Below are positions 8,541-15,731 of a stretch of DNA of 56,087 nt, piece by piece (position 1 is the stretch's first letter; each line of letters starts with the position of its first letter). The stretch covers positions 339,977 through 396,063 of the forward strand of contig JANXDZ010000001.1 of the NCBI GenBank assembly GCA_025059075.1, written 5' to 3'. Position numbers and translations under genes: made by a program. This DNA comes from Sulfolobales archaeon. Lineage in GTDB: Archaea > Thermoproteota > Thermoprotei_A > Sulfolobales > Desulfurococcaceae. A model generated the notes under the pieces. That model had not been told where the DNA came from. It did no database searches and saw nothing but the letters and a program-made list of their open reading frames with translations.

Positions 8541-9230
8541 ATGTCAACTCAAAGAAGGTGGAGGAGTAGTGAGAGAATAGCTCTAAGAGTACTTGAAGAA
8601 CTAGGCTATAAAATTATTGAGACAAAGAAAGTAGTTAAAATACGTGGAGTAGATGTTTGTGAAATAGATGCTATAGTTGAAGAAGAAAGCGGAGTGAAGT
8701 ATGCTGTTGAAATAAAAGCTGGTAAAATTGATGTAAGTGGAATAAGACAGGCATATGTTAATGCTGCACTACTTGGCTTAAAACCTCTAATAATTTCAAA
8801 AGGCTTTGCAGATCGATCAGCTGAAGAGCTTGCCAAAGAGCTTGGTGTAAAAGTAATTGAGCTCAGTGATTACTTTCTTATTGAAGCAGAGGAACTGGAG
8901 TTAATAGTAAGGAGCTCCATAGAATCAATTATAGATGAAGCTCTCTCTACAATAGTTGAGCTACAAAATCCGTCGCCAAGCGACTTAGAGTTCCTGAAGA
9001 ATATAGCTAAAGCACATACAGTGCCTGAGCTGGCTAGAGACTTAAACGCAAGCATTAATGAAGTCATCGATAGGATTAAGGATCTACAGGCAAAGAAAGT
9101 CCTTCCTAAAACTACTAAGAGCTATAGAATCCTCAGAACATATGCACAAATAGTAATATTAATGAGTAACTTAAGGAATTCCCTAGAGCAATTAAATGCG
9201 ATCTTGAGAGAGCTGTTGGAGAGAAAGTGA
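8541..9230 (+). CDS. PD-(D/E)XK nuclease-like protein with C-terminal helical domain
   Basis: 230 residues. The first 100 look like a RecB-type nuclease fold: an early Glu in SSERIALRVLEELGY, then EIDAIVEE, then VEIKAGK, giving the E...D...ExK active-site set. The region IRQAYVNAALLGLKPLIIS matches the helix after the core. Residues about 130-230 are helical with a possible winged-helix section. I chose ATG 8541 because AAGGAG at 8527-8532 sits nine bases upstream; the alternative GTG at 8532 overlaps that site. It is co-oriented with the PRTase-like regulator, and the pairing may reflect DNA repair or defence. Confidence 0.7.
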   Translation: MSTQRRWRSSERIALRVLEELGYKIIETKKVVKIRGVDVCEIDAIVEEESGVKYAVEIKAGKIDVSGIRQAYVNAALLGLKPLIISKGFADRSAEELAKELGVKVIELSDYFLIEAEELELIVRSSIESIIDEALSTIVELQNPSPSDLEFLKNIAKAHTVPELARDLNASINEVIDRIKDLQAKKVLPKTTKSYRILRTYAQIVILMSNLRNSLEQLNAILRELLERK

Positions 9231-9322
9231 ATCAATTCAATACAATTTACAATAGTTTTAGAACTCATAGCAACATTAACTATACTTTGAAAATCTATAG
9301 AGGAGTCGAAGAGGTAGTTGAA

Positions 9323-10078
9323 ATGGAGGGCGTTGTCTTAGCATTCCATAATGGCTTAATAGTTGCTGGATTTACTTCACTTGGTTCTCTACTGGGTCTA
9401 ATTAGCTTAAGGTTTCCACGTAGAGCGCTGGATTTTGGACTAGGCTTCGCGTCTGGCGTCATGATGGTGGCAAGCTTCGTTGGACTAATTATCCCAGGTA
9501 TTGAGAGCACTGCAGTTGCAGAGGTTCTTATAGGAATTGCAGTGGGGGCAGCTGCAATCATTTTACTTGACAAGTTGCTTCCCCACGAACACGCCACTGT
9601 AGGTTATGAGGGACCGGAAAGCTTTGCGAAGAAAATTAGGAAAGCTTGGCTAGTGGCTTTAGCCATGTTCATACATAACATTCCCGAGGGCTTTGCTATA
9701 GGCGTTACCTCTACTTATAGTGCTGGACTTGGACTTGCATTATCCATAGCAATAGGCTTACAAGACGTGCCAGAAGGACTAGCTGTCACCTTACCACTAG
9801 CCTCAATAGGTGTCAAGAAGGCTAAGGCCGTAGGACTAGGTGTATTGAGTGGATTAGTGGAAATGGCTACAGCATTAGCTGGAGCCGCTACATTTGCTAT
9901 CGCAGGAACTGGACTTAAATTTGGCTTAGGCTTTGCTGCAGGGGCTATGATATACGTAACTATTGAAGAGCTTGTGCCTGAGGTCTTACATGAGAACGCT
10001 GTTCATAGGAAAGTAGCAAGTACAGGGTTCTACCTAGGCTTATACCTCATGTTACTCGTAGACATACTATTGGGGTGA
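9323..10078 (+). CDS. ZIP family divalent metal transporter (GufA type)
   Basis: About 251 residues with eight hydrophobic segments. The paired metal-site motifs are HNIPEGFAIG in the fourth and LQDVPEGLAVTLPL in the fifth, the pattern of GufA-like ZIP proteins; a Glu in the last third (VTIEELVPE) is also conserved. It takes up Zn2+ or a similar ion across the cytoplasmic membrane. The frame is open back to 9227 (a GTG overlapping the nuclease stop), but the 32 extra residues are polar and unlike the family. ATG 9323 is preceded by GAGGT and is preferred. Confidence 0.88.
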   Translation: MEGVVLAFHNGLIVAGFTSLGSLLGLISLRFPRRALDFGLGFASGVMMVASFVGLIIPGIESTAVAEVLIGIAVGAAAIILLDKLLPHEHATVGYEGPESFAKKIRKAWLVALAMFIHNIPEGFAIGVTSTYSAGLGLALSIAIGLQDVPEGLAVTLPLASIGVKKAKAVGLGVLSGLVEMATALAGAATFAIAGTGLKFGLGFAAGAMIYVTIEELVPEVLHENAVHRKVASTGFYLGLYLMLLVDILLG

Positions 10079-11058
10079 GAAGCGCGCTATACGATTAAGG
10101 ATGAAGACTCCTATGTATAAAGCCTTGGGTTCTCACTGAAAGTCACATAGTAAGAGGGGAAACACTGCCTCGAGATCTTTAAAACGAAGTAGTAGATTAT
10201 GTAAATGCTGAGCGCCTCCACAACGTGGATTAGAGTAGAACATTAGCTGAGTATTTCGATCAAATATGCTTCATATATTGCTGAGAGCAGTTAACTCACC
10301 TTCCCACTACCTCCTTAACTCTTCTGACGATGTCCTCCACACTCCTTTTTAGCATATTAACTTAGAGCACTTTGTTTACTTTAGTTTAAATCCCTCACGA
10401 CGAATGTACACAAGCTTCTAAGACACTTTAGTCTAACTCGGTGAGCTCTCTTATAAGTCTCCTCAAAATGGTATGCCGTCAAGTAGGAACCCCATCTTCG
10501 TCAATAACTCGTACTTTAGCATCAACTGATAACACTGCTTTAAGTTAAAGACAGCTAGATCCTGTTCACCAATACTTAGTATAAGTACTCATTTTAAGAA
10601 GCCCCCGTTCTTCTGTAAATAACTTCAACTTCTTCAAAAGATATCACTTCACCACTAATAATTCATTGGAGTTGCAAAGTTAATAACTATGATGACTTAC
10701 ACTAAGCTAGGAATGGTGAACTTTATGTGATTTACTATAGCATGCTACGCTAGTATTTGCCTCATGTGGCTGTTTCTGCAAAAACATCGAGGAAGCTAAG
10801 GAGTTGCTTAATGAGTATGAATTTAACTAGATCCTATTATAAGGGAGCTAGGCAAGGGGAGTCGTGCTAGAGCTTTTCCACGTATTTCACGAGGGGATAA
10901 CTAAAGTGTAGGAGGGAGTGTCATACTTAGTTTGGCCCAAGCTCTATAACTAACTCAGCGAAGAGAATCAAGTAATGTGAAATTAAAGGTTTTAATCTTT
11001 CATATCAACATTTTTCTGTACTTGAAGCTAGATATAGTAGGGAGAGTGTGTAATAAGA
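10079..11058. other. 980-base gene-less stretch holding decayed nucleotidyltransferase-like sequences
   Basis: No intact reading frame of useful length. A plus-strand remnant (10783-10953) retains a broken nucleotidyltransferase motif and is listed separately. On the minus strand around 10300-10500 short frames such as MLKRSVEDIVRRVKEVVGR (10352 down) and DGIPF (near 10470) look like broken-up pieces of the same family, interrupted by stops and frame changes. The promoter of the intact HEPN/MNT pair should lie in its last 80 bases (TTTTAATCTTTCATAT). Confidence 0.5.
10783..10953 (+). pseudogene. decayed minimal nucleotidyltransferase (MNT) remnant
   Basis: One continuous frame reads NIEEAKELLNEYEFN, a stop, ILL, a stop, GS, a stop, then ARGVVLELFHVFHEGI. 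With the stops read as Tyr codons changed by one base, the centre becomes ILLYGSYARG, the standard nucleotidyltransferase GS motif. At least four in-frame stops and the absence of a start make it non-functional. It lies 100 bases upstream of, and co-oriented with, the intact HEPN/MNT pair. Confidence 0.55.
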
Positions 11059-11490
11059 TTGGTTGTTTTTGAGAAGTTCGCTAAGAAGTATTTTGAGGAG
11101 TCTGTAAGGGATTTAAGTAGAGCTGAAAGAGCTGTTCAACTTAGTGACTATCCTCAAGCTGCTTTCTACGCTCAGCAGTGTGTTGAGAAAGCTGTTAAAG
11201 CTATGTTAGAGATCAAGAGACACGTAGTCTATAACCATGGGCCAGAGCTTATAGGTGTTTTTGTCGACGTATTTAAGGATGAATGGGGAGAAGGCTTTAA
11301 CAGTATTGTGGAGGCACTTGAGTACCTTACAGAATACTACACTAGATCTAGATACCCATTCCTACTTAGAGGTGAAGTACTAGGACCAGAAGATATAGTC
11401 TCTAAAGACATTGCTGAGAAGGGAATTGAACTAGCGAGAAGAACTATAGAGGTGGTGAGGGATTACCTTAGAGGAAGAAGTGTTATCTAA
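11059..11490 (+). CDS. HEPN domain protein of a HEPN/MNT toxin-antitoxin pair
   Basis: 143 residues, TTG start. YPQAAFYAQQCVEKAVKAML at about residues 31-50 is the HEPN helix-2 signature, and TRSRYPFL near residue 95 is the R.RYP loop of the COG2250-type family. Proteins of this kind are RNases or nucleotide-binding partners of minimal nucleotidyltransferases. The gene overlaps the next one by 11 bases, which is typical of the toxin-antitoxin arrangement. It is the only complete HEPN gene in an area otherwise full of decayed relatives. Confidence 0.85.
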   Translation: MVVFEKFAKKYFEESVRDLSRAERAVQLSDYPQAAFYAQQCVEKAVKAMLEIKRHVVYNHGPELIGVFVDVFKDEWGEGFNSIVEALEYLTEYYTRSRYPFLLRGEVLGPEDIVSKDIAEKGIELARRTIEVVRDYLRGRSVI

Positions 11491-11926
11491 GGTTAAGGAA
11501 GTTGTAGAGAAATACAGCAAGAGTTTAAAGGCTTTAATAATGTTTGGAAGCAGTATCTATAGCCCCATGACAGCCAGAGACCTCGATATAATAACTGTCG
11601 TTGATACCGTAACTAACGTGAATGAGAAAACACTTCTCGAGGTAGAGATTACGAAGGCTTTAAAGAACGTAATAGTGAATAAGCCTATTGACGTAATAGT
11701 GTTTGACGTAGAATCATTTAAAGAGAACTTAGAACCAGGGGCTCTAGCCTCAGGACTTATAGCAGGTTTTAAAGTGCTTTTCAACGAGATCTATGTAGAG
11801 GAACTGATCACTAAAGCCTTAGAGAAAATAGCATTAGGGCAGTACATAGTCTTGAAAAAAGATAGAAAGCTAAATTTATCAGCAATAGCGAAAGCTAAGC
11901 TTAAGATAAAGAAAATTATGCGATGA
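11480..11926 (+). CDS. minimal nucleotidyltransferase (MNT) partner of the HEPN protein
   Basis: 148 residues from GTG 11480, overlapping the HEPN gene. The pol-beta nucleotidyltransferase motif is complete: MFGSSIYSPMTARDLDII has GSS followed ten residues later by DLD, and IDVIVFD supplies the third Asp. Partners of this class modify HEPN toxins with AMP and so silence them. The C-terminus ends in a basic stretch (AIAKAKLKIKKIMR) before TGA. In the same frame the sequence beyond the stop still reads as protein (CKLKDVVNEVEEEDHWRSF, to about 12048), so the ancestral protein may have been longer. Confidence 0.82.
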   Translation: MLSKVKEVVEKYSKSLKALIMFGSSIYSPMTARDLDIITVVDTVTNVNEKTLLEVEITKALKNVIVNKPIDVIVFDVESFKENLEPGALASGLIAGFKVLFNEIYVEELITKALEKIALGQYIVLKKDRKLNLSAIAKAKLKIKKIMR

Positions 11927-12180
11927 AATTTGCTGATAAAGCGAGATCTTCATATTCATTAGTGTAAGTTAAAGGATGTAGTTAACGAAGTCGAGGAAGA
12001 AGATCACTGGAGAAGTTTTGAAAACGTTCTAGCTATTTTAAATCTATAACTTTGTTATATTTAGGTTTGATCTGATCGCCGTGTTGAAAAGTTCGATACC
12101 TAGACATTAGTGACATCTCATCATCCTTTCATTACTTTACTTCATTGCGTTATTAAACTCTAGGGATTAGAGACAAGCTG

Positions 12181-12530
12181 ATTATAAAGATCATATCTAG
12201 ATCAATGGATGTTCTTAAAGAACTTAGTATGAATAGAAAGACGCGTTTCTACTACTCACCCTTTAGCTTGTTTAAAGCTCTAGGTAGAGTTAGTAAGCTA
12301 GAATATGACCCATATATCGTTACACAGGGACTCTCAGTAATTATAGATGAATTCAAGCAAGCTATGCTTACTCCTACGGGTACTTTAAGGCACTCGATCT
12401 CAAAGAAAGGATTTAAAGACCCCTTGGACTTTCCCCTCTACGAAGCAACCACTACAAACAATCTCTAGTTTCTAAAGAGATATAGAATTAAGAATTCTTA
12501 TTCTTAGAAAATACAGGAGAGTATGTGGAA
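12181..12530 (+). pseudogene. decayed PIN-domain protein, C-terminal two-thirds
   Basis: The open stretch 12205-12468 (87 codons from ATG) reads YYSPFSLFKALGRVSKL, then EYDPYIVTQGLSVII, then GFKDPLDFPLYEATTTNNL. This matches the second half of archaeal PIN ribonucleases, where KD.LDLLLYA carries a catalytic Asp. After a TAG the neighbouring frame continues with DIELRI and LRKYRRVCGTYSL, as expected for the last PIN strand. The N-terminal part with the first Asp is missing. The family match is from memory of sequence patterns. Confidence 0.45.
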
Positions 12531-12901
12531 CGTATAGTTTACAAAGAGATTTTATCAAGAAATTCAAAGCACACCAAATCTCAAATAGTGTTACTCTAAG
12601 CTACTTTATGATCACGTCAATCCGACTTTCTCGAGCGTATGAGGATAATGCATCTCAGCAAGCCCTTGGAACAATAATCAATAGGGGATGGAGTTTACTA
12701 TTCCGACGTCTGGAAGTATTAAAGTCCTATCAGAGTTGTCCAACTGGTGACTATTTCATGGATACTTAATGCCAGCCGGGTTTAAATCTATTCGTAGGTC
12801 ATATTTTGCATATCTTTGCTGAGTTCTCAGCTCTGTTAAAGGTAGTTTTAATGCTTTACGGATGGTCTGTGGTCTGCAAGATTTTAATTCAGGTTGTGAC
12901 G
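12531..12901. other. non-coding stretch inside the decayed toxin-antitoxin area
   Basis: No gene recognised. A 95-codon plus-strand frame is open across 12478-12767 but lacks an early start codon; apart from the PIN-like first 25 codons it resembles nothing known to me. Confidence 0.4.
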
Positions 12902-13200
12902 TTACTTACGTATTTCATATAAGACAAGCAGCCTGTTGACGTTGTCTCGGATCTCTATTAGAACATCCACGTTGCTTGTTCCTATGCATTCGCCTCTAAT
13001 ATATGATTTGAATAGATAAGCCCCCATTATACCCCCTAGCTATTTCGCTAAGTAATTGGAGGTACTTAGCCAGGTTTTCCTCGAGATCTCTTTTAGCCTC
13101 TCTTAAGCACTTGAAGTATCCATGTATTTGAAGACATATTCAGCGAACTTCTTTGCTTCAGCGCATTCTTTTTCACCATATCCCCTAATGTATATTGTAC
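12902..13200 (-). pseudogene. decayed HEPN/MNT-type module
   Basis: Read downward on the minus strand, the last frame gives GAYLFKSYIRGE, CIGTSNVDVLIE and RLLVLYEIRK before TAA at 12904. This is a nucleotidyltransferase core in which GS has become KS and the first Asp has become Asn. In another frame, higher up, LREAKRDLEENLAKYLQLL and SEIARGYNGG lead directly into it, and a third frame gives ECAEAKKFAEYVFKYM, which resembles a HEPN helix. At least two frameshifts are needed to join them. It is a second, dead copy of the type of module that survives at 11.1-11.9 kb. Confidence 0.6.
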
Positions 13201-13433
13201 AAGCGTCGAACTAGTTCAATCTTATAGTAATTAACTATGCCTAGGCGTTGTAGAATAAGTCCATAGAGATATTATAGCACTCACTTCCGAAGACCCCAGC
13301 TAGCATTAGAATGAAAGAGTCTCTCCACCCCTAGTGAAGGGAGCCTCATTATATTTAATCAAGCTAGATGATTTCCTTCACTCTAACTTTGTTAATGACA
13401 GTTTTATATAGTTGAAGATCTAGGTGAGAAAGG

Positions 13434-13841
13434 CTAGGTAAATATTGTATAAATGCCTATTTTTTCAGCTATTTTAGCTTGCTTCTCATCGCTGGTTAAT
13501 AATGGAGTTTTCTTGTGAAGCGCCTGTGCTATGCATAGTGAATCATATACCGTTAAAGCGTGGTCTATGGCTATTTCCACTGCCTTGTCTATGTAATTTT
13601 CATCACTCTCAAGCACTATTAAGCCGACCTCAACTAACTTCCTGAAAGATCGATATAGCTCCCTTGCTTTGAGACTATCTATGGCTTTCTTGAGATAGTA
13701 GTGTTTCCATATAGCGTTTGAGACTTCTTTGAAAATATGGTTTAGGGAATAAACTTCCTCCCTCCTAATGTATTATGAAATAGTAATCCAACCTTCTTCA
13801 CGTAGTAAATACTTTGCGAGCGATGATGCATCAATTACTAT
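13434..13841 (-). pseudogene. vapC: vapC toxin gene with a lost start codon and one internal stop
   Basis: A single frame encodes a complete PIN ribonuclease of about 135 residues except for one TAA at 13775-13773 (codon 23). It reads IVIDASSLAKYLLREEGW, stop, YIRREEVYSLNHIFKEVSNA, then VYDSLCIAQAL and PLLTSDEKQAK. All four catalytic acids (Asp in VIDAS, Glu in KEVSN, Asp in YDSL, Asp in TSDEK) remain. GGGAGG at 13853-13848 stands six bases before an ATA, the codon where ATG/GTG is expected. The gene overlaps the end of vapB as in live vapBC operons. Two small lesions suggest recent inactivation. Confidence 0.8.
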
Positions 13842-14061
13842 CGCGATCCTCCCTCACATATAATGTTACAGTTCCACGAGGCATCTCGGGAAGAGTCTTT
13901 ATCAAATTTTCAACATCTTCAATAACTCTAAGCCGCTCGTATTCACGAACTTTCTCCTCAATAAATTTCCTTATCTCCTCAGACCAGTTAACACTGGTTT
14001 TCAAACTATCCATCTTCTTCTTTAACTCTCTTGATATACGAAAAGATACAACAACGCTCAC
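13831..14061 (-). CDS. vapB: VapB-type ribbon-helix-helix antitoxin
   Basis: 76 residues. SVVVSFRISRELKKKMD at the N-terminus is the ribbon-helix-helix DNA-binding strand and helix; WSEEIRKFIEEKVREYERL is the second helix. The acidic and aromatic C-terminus (TLYVREDRDSN) is the part that usually wraps the VapC toxin. The frame is intact and overlaps the 5' end of the broken vapC by 11 bases. It is now an antitoxin without its cognate toxin unless readthrough occurs. Confidence 0.85.
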   Translation of the reverse strand: MSVVVSFRISRELKKKMDSLKTSVNWSEEIRKFIEEKVREYERLRVIEDVENLIKTLPEMPRGTVTLYVREDRDSN

Positions 14062-14242
14062 TTATAGACATCCACTACATTATAATCGTATTACATTGAC
14101 TAAATCTACATGCCATATATACCGCGTACTTCCATTATTTAAAGTTTGTTGACAAATTCAGTATCTATGTTATGCAAAACACAACAGATAGATCCTCTAA
14201 GGGATATCAAACTCTCGTGATCCTCCAAGTAAGCTAGAGATG

Positions 14243-14317
14243 CGGGCCCGCCGGGATTTGAACCCGGGATCTCCGGCTCCGAAGGCCGGCGCCCTATCCA
14301 TGCTAGGCCACGGGCCC
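14243..14317 (-). tRNA. tRNA-Arg (anticodon UCG)
   Basis: On the minus strand GGGCCCG pairs with CGGGCCC to make the acceptor stem. The D arm is GCCT...GGGC, the anticodon stem CCGGC/GCCGG with loop CTTCGGA, and the T arm CCGGG-TTCAAAT-CCCGG. The anticodon (14282-14280) is UCG, reading CGA and probably other CGN codons. There is no intron and no encoded CCA; the discriminator is G. It lies 33 bases downstream of the DUF2258 gene on the same strand. Confidence 0.96.
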
Positions 14318-14350
14318 TGTGGAAATGGTGTGTTCTTTTTCTTATTTTTC

Positions 14351-15109
14351 TTATATTAGTAGCTCCATTTTGCTTTTTAGGATGTTCTTTGCTTCCTCTG
14401 GGTCTATTTTTACTACAGGTGCTTGCTTTAATTCTTCCACTAGTTCATCCGGCTTTTCACTATATGTATATACGTCTTTTGATAGCTTTACGTATAATCT
14501 ATATGTTTCTCTAGGGCTTAGGAGGACTATTGCTTCAGCTATGTTTGCTTCACCTCTTTTCTCTAAGTCAGCTATTCCTATGTTACTCCCCTTAGAGTCC
14601 TTTAGCTGGAATACTAGGCCTCCTTCAAGTGTTTCTCCAATAGGTATTGCACTTGCTAAAACATTAGTTAAATCAATTGCTTGCGCTAATGGAGTTACTG
14701 GAATTCTCTCTAAAGCTTTTTCAGCCTCTTCAACGACTTCAGCAGTTGCATAAAGCGCCCTTACTTCAGCTAGCTTAGTTTCCAAAACTCTCTTTATGGC
14801 TTCTGAAACGCTTTCATCAGGCACTCTCTTAAATAGCTCTACTTTAAGAGTATCGTAGTGCCAATTGATCCTCCCGCCCTCTAAATCATACTGTACTCTA
14901 ACTCTAACTACATCCCCCTTCTCAGACTTGAGTTCTTCAACAATCACATTGTATAGAACTCTATTGAGTTCAGCACTAGCTCTAGCAATCTCTTTTGAAA
15001 GCTCCTTATCTTGCTTAACTCTATTGCTGAGCTGAGCAAATAGAGTCCTTCTAATTTTAATAGCATAAGCTCCAGCTACAACTAAGCCGCTGTTAAGCTC
15101 AAGAGGCAT
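14351..15109 (-). CDS. DUF2258 family crenarchaeal protein
   Basis: 252 residues. The start MPLELNSGLVVAGAYAIKIRR and the two-part layout (an N-terminal half rich in strands and helices to about residue 130, then a C-terminal half ending ILKSKMELLI) agree with DUF2258, a family I know only from Crenarchaeota and with no assigned function. No catalytic motif is visible. tRNA-Arg follows immediately downstream. The divergent neighbour at 15196 shares the short AT-rich promoter region (15115-15185). Confidence 0.75.
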   Translation of the reverse strand: MPLELNSGLVVAGAYAIKIRRTLFAQLSNRVKQDKELSKEIARASAELNRVLYNVIVEELKSEKGDVVRVRVQYDLEGGRINWHYDTLKVELFKRVPDESVSEAIKRVLETKLAEVRALYATAEVVEEAEKALERIPVTPLAQAIDLTNVLASAIPIGETLEGGLVFQLKDSKGSNIGIADLEKRGEANIAEAIVLLSPRETYRLYVKLSKDVYTYSEKPDELVEELKQAPVVKIDPEEAKNILKSKMELLI

Positions 15110-15195
15110 AAGTACACCTCTTCAGCAACTCCATAACATATAATATATAATACCCCATATTTAATGTTTGTCTAGAGAGCTATCGGTGCTGTAAA

Positions 15196-15666
15196 TTGGT
15201 TGTTAAAGTACTTAGGCCTCCGCCTAGGATAAAAGTTCTTGAAGCTCTAGGCTCAATAGCTGATGGAAGGATTTCTACAGTAAATAATGGAGCTAGAGTA
15301 TCTTCATCTAGTGGCGAAAGAGAGTACTATGTTGTAGTTACAGAAGATTTAAGAGCTTACTCAAACGATAATGGAACACTGTATAGAGGATATGTAGGGT
15401 ATCCAATAATAGCTCTACTAATGATGAGGGGAGTTCTTCCATTTGATGAAGCTATAGCTAGAGCTCTATCGGGAGTACCGTGGAAGACCCTTAATGAAAC
15501 ATATAAAAAATATGAAGTAGTTGAAGGAATAGTATTGAAGAGAGCTGAGGAAAGAGGTGTTTCTAGAGAAATAGTCATGGACTACGTGAGCATAGTCATG
15601 AAGAAGCTTTCATCAATGAAGATAGTATTTGATGACTCACTGGTGAAGCAACAGACACTTTTTTAA
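15196..15666 (+). CDS. hypothetical protein upstream of leuS
   Basis: 156 residues from TTG 15196, with GGTG seven bases upstream. Not recognised. The N-terminal part (IKVLEALGSIADGRI) may be a small winged-helix-like unit. The middle, GYVGYPIIALLMMRGVLPFDE, is the most conserved-looking stretch, and the C-terminus is helical. leuS starts about 60 bases downstream on the same strand, so they may share a transcript. Confidence 0.7.
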   Translation: MVVKVLRPPPRIKVLEALGSIADGRISTVNNGARVSSSSGEREYYVVVTEDLRAYSNDNGTLYRGYVGYPIIALLMMRGVLPFDEAIARALSGVPWKTLNETYKKYEVVEGIVLKRAEERGVSREIVMDYVSIVMKKLSSMKIVFDDSLVKQQTLF

Positions 15667-15731
15667 AGGACTGCCATTATTTACTCCCCTAGTTGTGTCA
15701 GTAGATCAGCTGCTTATAGGTGTCAGCAAAT

